64,000 nt of DNA, from assembly GCF_034661235.1 (NCBI RefSeq), contig NZ_CP141059.1:2355501-2419500 (forward strand), given 5' to 3'. The notes beneath the pieces were generated by a model that did no database searches, was not told the DNA's origin, and was given only the letters and a program-made list of their open reading frames with translations. The stretch comes from Nocardioides bizhenqiangii (GTDB taxonomy: Bacteria > Actinomycetota > Actinomycetes > Propionibacteriales > Nocardioidaceae). This document shows, piece by piece, positions 37,853 to 47,531 of the stretch (the first letter of the stretch is position 1; each line of letters starts with the position of its first letter). A program made the position numbers and the translations under genes.

Positions 37853-39172
37853 TCAGCCGGCCGCGCGGCGCCGTACGTCGGTCACACCGATGTCCGGCAG
37901 CTGCCAGAACAGCCGGTGGTCCAGCCACCCGCTGAGGTACCCGACGCCGGTCGTGTGCCCCGACCCGCGGGCCTCGCCGAGCATCCGGGACGCCAGCGTG
38001 ACGTGGGTCGACTTCCATCGGCGGTGACTGTCCTCGAGCGTGCGCAGCAGCCCGGCGATGGTCGCCAGCTCCGCGGAGTGCCGTCCGGTCGCGCACGCAT
38101 CGCGGTAGGCGTCGGTCATCGAGTCCTGGCCGCCGCTGACCTCCGCGAGGACGTCGGGCACGCTCTCGAACGCCGGCGACGCCAGCCGGTCCGCGGGCGG
38201 CAGGCCGCACAACCCCTCGAACCGCTTGTACTGCTCGGACTGGATGGCGCTCGCACCGTCGGTGGACTCGCGGAAGGTGTGGAACGCCTCGTAGCGCATC
38301 GTGGCGACGATCCGGAACAGGGAAGCGTTGCGGTCCATGAACGCGACGACCTGGTCCAGCAGCCTGATGGCCGTGTCGAAGTCGTGGGCCCGGATCGCGG
38401 CGACGGCGTCCCGCGTGCGCCAGTTCATGCCGGCGAACGACATTTCGTGAGCCTGCAGGACCCGCATGAAGAAGTACTCGTCGTGGACCGTCGAGGTGGG
38501 TTGGACGGTCAGCTCGAGCCACTCCCCCGCGATCGGTGGGGTCGGCAGCTCCAGCAGGAGCGCCGGGAGGTCCGCCTCGGGCTCCCGCGCGATGGCCGCG
38601 AGCAGTCCCTCGGAGTCCTCACTGCCCAGGTGCGACGCCATGAACCTCAAGGAGTGGCGCAGTCGGGTTCGCAGCGTCCGCGGATCGGGCCGCCCCAGGT
38701 CCGACACCTCGGTACGGCGGTGCGCCGCGCACAGCTCGTAACGGATGATGTCGGCCGCCAGCAGCGCGGCCAGGCCCGACGGCATCAGCTGGTGCTCTGC
38801 CAGGACGACCTCCAGCACCGGCAGCGACAAGTAGGTGCGGTTCCAGAACCGTCCCTCGTGCTTGTCGAGGATGCACGCGAGGAACGCGTCCAGGTAGGGG
38901 TCGCGGCCGTGGTGCCGGTCGCGGACGGCGGCGAGGCGGTCGAGCCGGTCGGCCGGCAGGAAGTGCTTCCCGACCCACCTGACCTCGTGGGTGACGAGCC
39001 GCGCGAGGACCAGGCCGTCCTGTGCGCCCGGCGGCACCGAAGGATCGAGCCAGCGGTCGAGCTCGCGCGAGAGCGCCTCCGCCGCGACGTTCCTGGCCAG
39101 CTGGACCGCGCAGCTGGCGTCGACCGCCGCCAGGAGGGTCTGCTCGGTCGTCTCGGGCTGGGTGGTCGTCAT
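37853..39172 (-). CDS. Tryptophan 2,3-dioxygenase-family protein, divergent and N-terminally extended
   Basis: 439 residues. The C-terminal ~210 residues have the helical haem dioxygenase fold: HDEYFFMRVLQAHEMSF (residues 230-245), ASAIQSEQYKRFE (308-319) and RRWKSTHVTLASRMLG (384-399), where His390 fits the proximal haem ligand, followed by the GVGYL segment. The residues aligned to the distal His and to the substrate carboxylate Arg appear as Leu239 and Lys316, so ordinary tryptophan dioxygenase activity is doubtful; TDO-like hydroxylases or monooxygenases are an alternative. Residues 1-200 are an extra helical domain. The ATG at 39172 overlaps the HNH gene stop (ATGA). Confidence 0.75.
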   Translation of the reverse strand: MTTTQPETTEQTLLAAVDASCAVQLARNVAAEALSRELDRWLDPSVPPGAQDGLVLARLVTHEVRWVGKHFLPADRLDRLAAVRDRHHGRDPYLDAFLACILDKHEGRFWNRTYLSLPVLEVVLAEHQLMPSGLAALLAADIIRYELCAAHRRTEVSDLGRPDPRTLRTRLRHSLRFMASHLGSEDSEGLLAAIAREPEADLPALLLELPTPPIAGEWLELTVQPTSTVHDEYFFMRVLQAHEMSFAGMNWRTRDAVAAIRAHDFDTAIRLLDQVVAFMDRNASLFRIVATMRYEAFHTFRESTDGASAIQSEQYKRFEGLCGLPPADRLASPAFESVPDVLAEVSGGQDSMTDAYRDACATGRHSAELATIAGLLRTLEDSHRRWKSTHVTLASRMLGEARGSGHTTGVGYLSGWLDHRLFWQLPDIGVTDVRRRAAG

Positions 39173-39630
39173 CGCCGGTGACCCCAGGCGGTGACCTCGA
39201 TCCGGGTCGGCACCCACGGGTCGAACCGCAGGCGCATGCCGGCCTCCGGCGGGGTGCGGTTGCCCTTCCGGCTGTTGCACCGACCACAGGCCGCGACCGT
39301 GTTGAGCCAGGTCCAGGTGCCGCCGCGTGATCGCGGCACCAGGTGGTCGATCGTGTTCGCGTGGGCACCGCAGTAGGCGCAGCGGTGCTGGTCTCGCCGC
39401 AGGACCGCCTCCCGCCCGTAGGCCGCCGGCCGGTACATCCAGGACGCGACGACGTACCGGACCAGGCGCAGCACCTTCGGCCACGGGTGCGGGCCGATCG
39501 TCCGGTCCTCCTCCGCCTCGTGCACCACCGCGACGCCGCGGAAGAGCATGCGCACCGCGTGCGGGAAGGAGACGACGTCGTGCGGCTCGTAGGAGGCGTT
39601 GAGCAGGACGACGGGACCGTAGGCTGCCAC
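39169..39630 (-). CDS. HNH endonuclease
   Basis: 153 residues. HNH/McrA-type nuclease: zinc cysteines CAYCG and CGRCNSRKGNRTPPE and the HNH core NTIDHLVPRSRGGTWTWLN. The first ~60 residues (LLNASYEPHDVVSF) match the common stand-alone actinobacterial HNH family of uncertain role. GTG at 39630 (VAAYGPVVLLNASY) has AAGGAGG 8 bases upstream. It is translationally coupled to the TDO-like gene by ATGA. Confidence 0.88.
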   Translation of the reverse strand: MAAYGPVVLLNASYEPHDVVSFPHAVRMLFRGVAVVHEAEEDRTIGPHPWPKVLRLVRYVVASWMYRPAAYGREAVLRRDQHRCAYCGAHANTIDHLVPRSRGGTWTWLNTVAACGRCNSRKGNRTPPEAGMRLRFDPWVPTRIEVTAWGHRR

Positions 39631-39708
39631 GGCGATCGCCTCCTTCCGATGCCGCAGCCTAAACACGGCCCACGGCGCAGCAAACAGGGTTTCCCCGATG
39701 TTCCCCAA

Positions 39709-39714
39709 TAATCT
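39709..39714 (+). promoter_or_regulatory. Leaderless -10 of LysR-effector-like gene
   Basis: TAATCT, then GGCGTT, then GTG at 39721; the local sequence is AT-richer than elsewhere. Confidence 0.5.
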
Positions 39715-39720
39715 GGCGTT

Positions 39721-40311
39721 GTGCACCGGCTCCGCATCGCCTTCGTCCCTGGCGTGACCCCCGACAAGTGGGCGCGGGTGTGGCGCGAGCGGCACCCCGA
39801 CATCCGGCTCGAGCTGCTCCCCGTCGAAGAGGCGGAGCAGCGGGCCGTACTCGACGACGGGACTGCGGACATGGCGCTGGCCCGGCTCCCCGTCGATCGG
39901 GAGCGGCCTACAGCTCTGCACTGCGTGACGCTCTACGAGGAGGAACCGGTGGTGGTCGTGGCGGCCGACCACTTCGTGGCCGCTGCGGACGAGGTGACGA
40001 CCGACGACCTGACGGACGAGCAGCTCGTGCTCCCGGAGCGGTCCGGGTGGCGGCCGACGGTCGCCCAGCTCGCCTTCCCGCCGATGACCGCCAAGGAGGC
40101 GGTCGAGGTCGCGGCCGCGGGGACCGGCGTCGTCGTGCTGCCGATGGCCGTGGCCCGCCTCTACCGCCGCAAGGACGTGGTGCACCGGCCCGTCGCCGAC
40201 CTGCCACCCACCCGGATCGGGCTGGTGTGGCGGGTCGAGGACGACGGACCGGTGCACCAGGACTTCGTCGGGGTCACCCGCGGCCGCCGCGCGAGCAGCG
40301 GCCGCGGTTAG
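39721..40311 (+). CDS. LysR substrate-binding-domain-like protein without DNA-binding domain
   Basis: 196 residues. LRIAFVPGVTPDKWARVWRE, then ADMALARLPVD, VTLYEEEPVVVVAADH and AAGTGVVVLPMAVARLY follow the periplasmic-binding-like effector domain of LysR regulators. The N-terminal helix-turn-helix is absent because the domain begins at residue 3; upstream sequence does not supply it. It may be a stand-alone sensor or a co-regulator. Starts at GTG 39721, 6 bases after TAATCT, and diverges from the HNH gene. Confidence 0.78.
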   Translation: MHRLRIAFVPGVTPDKWARVWRERHPDIRLELLPVEEAEQRAVLDDGTADMALARLPVDRERPTALHCVTLYEEEPVVVVAADHFVAAADEVTTDDLTDEQLVLPERSGWRPTVAQLAFPPMTAKEAVEVAAAGTGVVVLPMAVARLYRRKDVVHRPVADLPPTRIGLVWRVEDDGPVHQDFVGVTRGRRASSGRG

Positions 40312-40336
40312 TCCGGTCGGCCCGTCCCCTGCCATC

Positions 40337-40849
40337 TCAGATGGCGTAGAAGTTGTTGCAGCCGTAGAACTCGTCGCCGGGGTCGGTGGTGTCGTAGTAG
40401 ACGGTGTCGTTGCCCGGTCCGCACTGGATGAGGTCGGCGTTGCCGTCTCCGTAGACGTAGACGACGTCGTCGCCGTAGCCGGCCCGCACCTCGTCGGTTC
40501 CGAAGCCCGGGACCAGGGTGTCGTGGCCGGCGTTGCCGTACAGGACGTCGCCGTGGGCGCCGCCCGCGATGTAGTCGCCGTCGCCGCCGCCGCGCAGGGT
40601 GTCCCTGCCGTCCGCGCCGGTCAGGTAGTCGTAGCCGGGCCCGCCGTAGATGGCGTCGGCGCCGGCGTAGCCGTAGAGCGAGTCGTGGCCCTCGAAACCG
40701 TAGATCGTGTCGGCGTACGACGTGCCGTAGAGGTAGTCGTCGAGGTGGCTGCCACTGATGTTCGCGGCGGACGCGGGGCTCGCCGAGAACGCGGCGACAC
40801 CAGCGGCGGCGGCCGCCGCACCAAGGGCGAGGATTCGGATGGAACGCAT
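40337..40849 (-). CDS. Secreted RTX-type calcium-binding repeat protein
   Basis: 170 residues. Signal peptide ending ASPASA-AN, then about nine glycine-aspartate nonapeptide repeats (GFEGHDSLYGYAGADAIYG) typical of hemolysin-type beta rolls, and a short C-terminus with two Cys. There is no toxin or lipase domain. AAGGAGATCCC ribosome site before ATG at 40849. It lies ~120 bases downstream of the sigma-factor gene on the same strand and its promoter region contains GGGAAC/GGGAAT, an ECF-type -35-like motif. Confidence 0.85.
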   Translation of the reverse strand: MRSIRILALGAAAAAAGVAAFSASPASAANISGSHLDDYLYGTSYADTIYGFEGHDSLYGYAGADAIYGGPGYDYLTGADGRDTLRGGGDGDYIAGGAHGDVLYGNAGHDTLVPGFGTDEVRAGYGDDVVYVYGDGNADLIQCGPGNDTVYYDTTDPGDEFYGCNNFYAI

Positions 40850-40920
40850 GGGATCTCCTTCGGTCGTGGCCCGCCGCTGCGGCCGGCCTCATCCACGGGA
40901 TGCGCCCAGTCCCCCGCCCA

Positions 40921-40934
40921 GTTCCCGGATTCCC
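40921..40934 (-). promoter_or_regulatory. ECF-type -35-like motifs before the RTX gene
   Basis: On the minus strand GGGAAT (40934-40929) and GGGAAC (40926-40921) lie 72-85 bases upstream of the RTX start, suggesting recognition by the adjacent sigma factor. Confidence 0.3.
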
Positions 40935-40968
40935 GGAACTTTTTCTCGAACCGGCGCCCCGAAGGCCG

Positions 40969-41604
40969 CTAGCCCCAGTGCCAGGTCTGCTTCGCGAGCA
41001 GGTCGCGCGCCCGCGCGATCCGCGACCGGACGGTGCCGACGGGCACGCCGAGCCGCTCCGCGATCTCGTCGTAGCCCAGCTGGTCGAACTCCCGCAGGAC
41101 CAGCGCCTCTCGGTAGGGCTCCGGCACCCGGTCGAGGGCCTGGCGCACCGCCACCTCGTCGGCCACGACCGAGCTCAGGCGGCGGGCGAACGCCCACTGC
41201 TCCGGGACGTCGTCACCCGACGGCTCGCTCTTGCGCTGCTTGCGCCGCAGGACCTGGAGCGCCTCGTTGCGTGCGATGGCACGCACCCACGTCTGGAACC
41301 GCGACCGTCCCTCGAACTGGTCGATCTTCTCCATGACGGCGATGAGCGTCAGCTGCGCGGCGTCCTCGATGTCGGCGGGATCGACCAGGAGCGAGGTGAT
41401 CGCCGGCTGGGCGACCCGGTAGCGGTGGACCAGCTCGAGCAGCAGCTCGGTCGCCGGCACCGCACCGCCCGCGCCGTGGACGGCGAGCCCGTCGAGGATC
41501 GCGATCCGGTCGTCCGCCGCGGCGGCGCCGTACTCGGTCACGATCGTGCCGCGCGCCGCCGCGTCGCCGGCCGCGGCCGACTGCAGGAGCTCCGGATCGG
41601 TCAC
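40969..41604 (-). CDS. RNA polymerase sigma-70/ECF family factor
   Basis: 211 residues. Region 2 reads DIEDAAQLTLIAVMEKIDQFEGRSRFQTWV with ARNEALQVLRRK, and region 4 DRVPEPYREALVLREFDQLG then GVPVGTVRSRIARARDLL. An N-terminal ~60-residue extension precedes region 2. No anti-sigma factor gene follows; instead its GTG start overlaps the stop of a Ser/Thr kinase gene (GTGA). This pairing recalls sigma factors activated by kinase phosphorylation (EcfP-PknT type). Candidate targets include the RTX gene just downstream. Confidence 0.88.
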   Translation of the reverse strand: MTDPELLQSAAAGDAAARGTIVTEYGAAAADDRIAILDGLAVHGAGGAVPATELLLELVHRYRVAQPAITSLLVDPADIEDAAQLTLIAVMEKIDQFEGRSRFQTWVRAIARNEALQVLRRKQRKSEPSGDDVPEQWAFARRLSSVVADEVAVRQALDRVPEPYREALVLREFDQLGYDEIAERLGVPVGTVRSRIARARDLLAKQTWHWG

Positions 41605-42632
41605 CGAGCACCGCCGGCGTAGTCGAGCGCCACCACGACCGCGATGCCGACCGCGACGACCGCTGCGACGAGCACCGCGAGGAGCAGCGGCCCGCCGGGG
41701 AACCAGGTGTGGCGCGCCGCCGGGACCGGCGTCGGTCGGTGGTCGGTCCCGGGCCACGGCACCGGCGCGACCGCCGGCGGTTCCACCGTCGGCGTCGCCG
41801 GCGTCGTTGCGCGGACGACGGTGGCGGGCGCCAGGCTGCTGTCGAGTGCGGTCACGAGCTCACGGGCCCAGGTGCGGGCATCCGGTTGCCGGGCGTCGCG
41901 GTCGCGCGCCATGCCTCGCTCCAGCACCGCGGCCACCCGGGGATCGCGCGGTCCAGCGGTGAGGTCGAGCAGCTCGGCGACGACGGCCGACGCGGCGTAG
42001 ATGTCGGCCCGCCCGTCGAGGGGCGCGCCGATCGCCGCCTGCTCGGGAGCCATGTACGCCGGCGTGCCGACCGCGGCCGTCACCAGGCGCGTGGACTCCA
42101 GCGCCTTGGCGAGACCGAAGTCCCCCAGAACGAGGAAGTCGTCGTCGCGCAGCAGCATCCCGCCCGGGAAGCCGTCGGGTGCGTTGCCCGGCGCGGCCGG
42201 CCTGATCAGGATGTTCGACGGCTTGATGTCGCGATGGACCACGCCGCGGTCGTGGATCGCGGTGAGCGCGTCGCCGAGGGCGACGGCGACCGCCCGGACG
42301 TCGGGCACGGTGACCGTCCCGCTCCCTTTCTCGACGTCGTCGACCCGGTCACCGAGGGTGCCGCGCTCGGCGAGCTCCAGCACGAGGTACGGCCTGCCGT
42401 CGGGCAGCTGCGCCACGTCATGGACCTTGGCGGTCCGTGGCGACTCGATCCGGCGCATCAACCGGGCTTCCTTGATGAACCGGGCTCGGCCGTCGGGGTC
42501 GAAGGCGACCTGGGTGGAGAGCACCTTGAGCGCGACGAACTGCTCCAGCACAGGATCCTCGGCGCGATAGACGGCGGCATGCGCACCGACACCGAGCCGT
42601 TCGAGGACGACGAAACGACCGATGGCCTCCAC
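41601..42632 (-). CDS. Serine/threonine protein kinase with one membrane segment
   Basis: 343 residues. Kinase domain residues ~7-250: glycine loop LGVGAHAAVYRA, VAIK-type ALKVL, HRDIKPSNIL, LGDFGLAK and APEQ (PAYMAPEQAA). A proline-rich linker then one membrane helix (LLLAVLVAAVVAVGIAVVVAL) near the C-terminus; no extracellular sensor domain follows. GTG at 42632 is 6 bases after CAGGAT, a weakened TAnnnT. Overlap with the sigma-factor gene suggests the sigma factor is its substrate. Confidence 0.9.
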   Translation of the reverse strand: MEAIGRFVVLERLGVGAHAAVYRAEDPVLEQFVALKVLSTQVAFDPDGRARFIKEARLMRRIESPRTAKVHDVAQLPDGRPYLVLELAERGTLGDRVDDVEKGSGTVTVPDVRAVAVALGDALTAIHDRGVVHRDIKPSNILIRPAAPGNAPDGFPGGMLLRDDDFLVLGDFGLAKALESTRLVTAAVGTPAYMAPEQAAIGAPLDGRADIYAASAVVAELLDLTAGPRDPRVAAVLERGMARDRDARQPDARTWARELVTALDSSLAPATVVRATTPATPTVEPPAVAPVPWPGTDHRPTPVPAARHTWFPGGPLLLAVLVAAVVAVGIAVVVALDYAGGAR

Positions 42633-42644
42633 GGCGCCATCCTG

Positions 42645-43190
42645 TCAGAGCGTCCGGGCGAGCCACTCCCCCAACGACCTCGCGCTGCGGTCGACGAGCG
42701 TCGGCCAGTCCATCGCGGACTCGTCGGCCCGGTCGGAGACGTGCTTCACGAGACGCACCGGGACGTCGAACTGCAGCGCCGCGTAGGCGACGGCGTACCC
42801 CTCCATGTCGACCAGGTCGGCCTGGGCGGCCAACCGCTCGCGGACGACCGGGTCGGTGACGAAGACGTCGCCCGTCGCCAGCACCATCGCTCCCGGCCCG
42901 CAGCGCAGCCGCTCCTGCGGGTCGTAGCCGAGCGCCCGGATCGCATCGGCGTTGACGTCGTGGTTGAGCACGACACCGGGCTCGTGCAGACCCTCGTGGT
43001 GGTCGTGCAGAGCGCCGGCGGTGCCGACGTTGACGACCTCGAGCCCGCTGAGGTCGTCGTACGACGCGAGCGCGCGGGCCACCGCTGTCGCCGCCGCGGT
43101 CTTGCCGATGCCGGTGACCAGGACGGGCAGCGAGGAGGGCACGTACGCCGCCTCGGCCCGGGTCGCCGCGACGACCAGGTGGCGGGTCAC
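42645..43190 (-). CDS. Nucleosidase / nucleoside phosphorylase-family protein (MTA/SAH nucleosidase-like)
   Basis: 181 residues. PNP/UDP fold with VLVTGIGKTAAATAVARAL, VNVGTAGALHDHHEGL and the acidic DLVDMEGYAVAYAALQFDVPV. Short for the family and without a clear specificity signature. It could hydrolyse methylthioadenosine/SAH or another nucleoside. GTG at 43190 starts 4 bases after the guaB1 stop, so the two are probably an operon for purine salvage. Confidence 0.82.
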   Translation of the reverse strand: MTRHLVVAATRAEAAYVPSSLPVLVTGIGKTAAATAVARALASYDDLSGLEVVNVGTAGALHDHHEGLHEPGVVLNHDVNADAIRALGYDPQERLRCGPGAMVLATGDVFVTDPVVRERLAAQADLVDMEGYAVAYAALQFDVPVRLVKHVSDRADESAMDWPTLVDRSARSLGEWLARTL

Positions 43191-43194
43191 CCGG

Positions 43195-44646
<1,452 letters not shown>

Positions 44647-44723
44647 CCGCCGCCGGGAGCCGGAAGCGCCGCGGCGGCGGGGCGCGAGGGGCCGCCGCAG
44701 ACCCGCTCCGCGATGATGGGTCG

Positions 44724-45842
44724 GTGAGGTCCGTGACTGCGCGTGCACCCGGCAGGGTCAACCTGATCGGCGACCACACCGACTACAACGGCGGGTTGTG
44801 CCTGCCGTTCGCGGTCCCGCTGGTCACGACGACGACCGCGCGCGTCCGCGGCGACGACCGGATCCGTGTCCGGTCCACCGCGTTCCCCGACCCGTGGACG
44901 GGTCGCCTCGCCGATCTCACGCTCGACGGGCGCGACGGGATCCCCGACTGGGTGCGGTACGTCACCGGCGTGCTCTGGGCGGCGCGCGAGGACGGCTGGC
45001 CGGTCCCTGGGCTCGACCTGGTCGTCGACAGCGAGATCCCGCTCGGGTCCGGGTTGTCGAGCTCGGCCGCGCTCGAGTGCTCGGTCGCGGTCGCCGTCGG
45101 CACCCTGACGGACCAGCCGCTGGACCCGGGCAGCCGGCTGCCGCTCGCTGAGCTGTGCCGTCGCGCCGAGACCGAGTACGTCGGTGCGCCGACGGGTGGG
45201 ATGGACCAGCTGGTGTCGCTGCTCGGCACCGCGGGCCACGCGCTGCTGATCGACTTCGCGGACACCAGCGTCCGTCAGGTCCCGCTGCCGCTCCACGAGG
45301 ACGGGCTCGTCGTCCTCGTCACGGACACCGGCACACCGCACCAGCTCGCCGGTACGGACAGCGGCTACGCCGACCGGCGCGCCGAGTGCGATGCCGCCGC
45401 CGCCGTACTGGGACTCCCGCGCATCGGCCTCGCCTGGCCGGACGACCTGAGCCGGCTCGACGACGACGTCCAGCGGGCGCGGGCCCGCCACGTGCTGTCG
45501 GAGAGCGCTCGAGTCGAGGACGTGCTCCGCGCCGTCGCCGGCGGTGACTGGGCGGCCGTCGGCAACATCCTCACCTCGTCCCATGCCTCGTTGCGGGGAG
45601 ACTTCGCGGCGTCCACCCCCGCACTGGACCTGGCCGTCGCGACCGCCGTCGACGCCGGTGCCCTCGGTGCGCGGCTGACCGGCGGTGGGTTCGGCGGCTC
45701 CACGATCGCGCTCGTGGAGGAGGAGCTGGCGGACACCGTGCGCGAGGCCGTCGACGCCGCCTTCGCCGACGCCGAGCTCCCGGCGCCGACCCACGTGGCG
45801 GTGCTGCCGGCGGACGGCGCGTCCGTCACTCGGAACGGCTAG
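44724..45842 (+). CDS. galK: Galactokinase
   Basis: 372 residues. GHMP-kinase fold; galactokinase signature GRVNLIGDHTDYNGGLCLP, ATP-loop PLGSGLSSSAALE and late GARLTGGGFGGSTIAL. Phosphorylates galactose in the Leloir pathway; galT/galE are not nearby. GTG at 44724 is preceded by GATGAT and 6 bases (weak TAnnnT). The stop overlaps the convergent decarboxylase gene's stop by three bases. Confidence 0.94.
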   Translation: MRSVTARAPGRVNLIGDHTDYNGGLCLPFAVPLVTTTTARVRGDDRIRVRSTAFPDPWTGRLADLTLDGRDGIPDWVRYVTGVLWAAREDGWPVPGLDLVVDSEIPLGSGLSSSAALECSVAVAVGTLTDQPLDPGSRLPLAELCRRAETEYVGAPTGGMDQLVSLLGTAGHALLIDFADTSVRQVPLPLHEDGLVVLVTDTGTPHQLAGTDSGYADRRAECDAAAAVLGLPRIGLAWPDDLSRLDDDVQRARARHVLSESARVEDVLRAVAGGDWAAVGNILTSSHASLRGDFAASTPALDLAVATAVDAGALGARLTGGGFGGSTIALVEEELADTVREAVDAAFADAELPAPTHVAVLPADGASVTRNG

Positions 45843-46390
45843 TTGCGGGCCGGCTCGGCGACCAGGCAGTAGGAACCGTCGGAGAACCCCGACGGGCGCA
45901 CGGCCAGGGCCTGGTTGAGCCGGGCCCGCTGGTTCTCCCACGCGACCTCCGCCGCGAGCTCGGCGATCTGCGACCGGGCGAAGCGCGCCTCGAGCCGGCT
46001 GCGGAGGTCGTCGGACACGAGCGCGGGCGAGGCCGAGACCGCCGCCGCGAACTCGACCACCAGCTTCTCGTCGTCGGAGAGCACCGGGCTGTCGGCGTAG
46101 GTCAGGAGGGCCTGCAGCTTCTCGTCGGGGATCCCCTCGGTGCGGGCGATCTCGGCGCCGATGTCGAGGCAGAACTCGCAGTTGACGACCATCGCGGCCT
46201 TCGCGACGGCGAGCGTCTTGAGCTCGGCGGGCATCCGCCCCATGAGGATCAGCAGCGACTCGTAGGTGCCCTGCGCGACGAGCAGCTGGGGTCGCCGTAC
46301 GAGCCAGCCCAGCAGGTCGCCTCGGTTGCGGCGCGCCTTGCGGAGGACCTTCAGATGAACCCGGATGCGGTTGAGGACTCCCATTCTCAT
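45839..46390 (-). CDS. Carboxymuconolactone decarboxylase / AhpD-like protein
   Basis: 183 residues. A CMD domain with redox CxxC motif in MVVNCEFCLDIGAEIARTEG and LLTYADSPVLSDDEK. AhpD-like proteins act in peroxide defence; role here unproven. ATG at 46390 overlaps the stop of the putative anti-sigma gene (ATGA), so it is the last gene of a sigma - anti-sigma - CMD operon and is likely its target or part of its response. A second ATG (46384) two codons later is possible. Confidence 0.87.
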   Translation of the reverse strand: MRMGVLNRIRVHLKVLRKARRNRGDLLGWLVRRPQLLVAQGTYESLLILMGRMPAELKTLAVAKAAMVVNCEFCLDIGAEIARTEGIPDEKLQALLTYADSPVLSDDEKLVVEFAAAVSASPALVSDDLRSRLEARFARSQIAELAAEVAWENQRARLNQALAVRPSGFSDGSYCLVAEPARN

Positions 46391-46968
46391 GCCCCGTCTT
46401 CGTCAGGAGCGCGGGAGGCGTCACGTCGGTCCCACCACCAGGCGAGGGCGAGCAGGATGCCGAGGACGCCCTCGATGGCGTGCAGGGCGAAGCCGGCGGC
46501 GAAGACGCCGATCTCGGTGAAGCCGTGCAGCCCGAACCCGATCGCGATCGGGGTGCAGGTCAGCACGGAGACGGTGCTCCACCTCCGGCTCACCGCGGCG
46601 GCGGCCGCGCAGACACCGAGCGCGATCAACGCCAGGCCGCCCTCCCGGAACGGGTGCGGGGCGTAGGGCTCGCCCAGGTTGTCGGCGATCCACTCGCCGG
46701 TCGCAAGCCCGCCGACGCCGTGGACGACGAAAGCGAGCGCGAGCACCGCGGCGACGGTGCTGAGGAGCCGCCCTGGGCGGTCGCTGAGTGTCGCCGCCGC
46801 CGTCGACGTGACCGTCATCTGCTCTCGGATCCGCGCGAGGAGGGCAGGAGGCGCCGCCGGCCGGGCCGTCGCCGCGAGCCAGAGGACGGTCGGGTCGGTC
46901 GCCGTCCCGCCGCGGCCGGCCAGCACGTCGTCGATCTGCGCCTCGCTGCGCTCCGGGTCCTCACTCAT
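46387..46968 (-). CDS. Membrane protein, putative anti-sigma factor
   Basis: 193 residues. The first ~75 residues are soluble (DPTVLWLAATARPAAPPALL); four to five hydrophobic segments follow (LLSTVAAVLALAFVVHGVGG onwards), with no zinc HxxxCxxC motif. It overlaps the ECF sigma stop by eight bases, the position of many anti-sigma genes. The role is inferred from the position alone. Confidence 0.7.
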   Translation of the reverse strand: MSEDPERSEAQIDDVLAGRGGTATDPTVLWLAATARPAAPPALLARIREQMTVTSTAAATLSDRPGRLLSTVAAVLALAFVVHGVGGLATGEWIADNLGEPYAPHPFREGGLALIALGVCAAAAAVSRRWSTVSVLTCTPIAIGFGLHGFTEIGVFAAGFALHAIEGVLGILLALAWWWDRRDASRAPDEDGA

Positions 46969-47452
46969 CGCTCATCACCTCCCGCAGCCGGCCGATCGCG
47001 CGGTGCACGAGCATCCGTGCCGCGCTCGGGGAGACGCCGAGCACGGCCGCCACCTCGGCCGAGGTGAGCTCGCCACCGAAGCGCAGGGCCACGGCTTCCC
47101 GCTCGCGCGCGGTGAGCACGCCGAGCCGTCGTCGTACGTCGTCGGCACCGAGGCGCCGCAGGGCGTCGCCTTCGGGATCGTCCTCCGCAGATTCCTCGAT
47201 CCGGTCGCCGAGGTTGTCGAACGGGAGCTCGCGGCCGTGCTTGCGCCACCAGTCCGCGACCGCGTGTCGCGCGATCCCGACCAGCCAGCCACCCACCGTG
47301 CCGCGCGCGGTGTCGTACGACGACCACGACCTCAGCGCCTTCTCGAACACCTGGCTGGTCACGTCCTCCGCGTCGCTGTCCGAGGGCACGCGCAGCCGCA
47401 CGTAGCGCCAGACGGGCGTCACGTGCTCGCGGTAGATGTCCTCGAACCGCAT
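46961..47452 (-). CDS. ECF sigma factor
   Basis: 163 residues. Region 2 (FEDIYREHVTPVWRYVRLRV, DAEDVTSQVFEKALRSW, TVGGWLVGIARHAVADWWRK) and region 4 (LTAREREAVALRFGGELTSA, SAARMLVHRAIGRLREVM) are clear. It directs RNA polymerase to a small regulon, here likely including its own operon. AGAGGTGAG lies just before ATG. A GGAAC motif at 47489-47493 on the minus strand could be part of an autoregulated promoter. Confidence 0.92.
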   Translation of the reverse strand: MRFEDIYREHVTPVWRYVRLRVPSDSDAEDVTSQVFEKALRSWSSYDTARGTVGGWLVGIARHAVADWWRKHGRELPFDNLGDRIEESAEDDPEGDALRRLGADDVRRRLGVLTAREREAVALRFGGELTSAEVAAVLGVSPSAARMLVHRAIGRLREVMSDE

Positions 47453-47531
47453 CTCACCTCTTACGGGAGTCCTTCGCGCCGACGGCCCGTTCCGTCACGC
47501 CGGATAGTGGCACTGCTGCCAGACTTCCGCC

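Noticed and set aside
40917..40945. Intrinsic terminator (hairpin plus TTTTT) on the plus strand
   Set aside because: No plus-strand gene ends near it, and the stem is only 5+2 bp with a mismatch.
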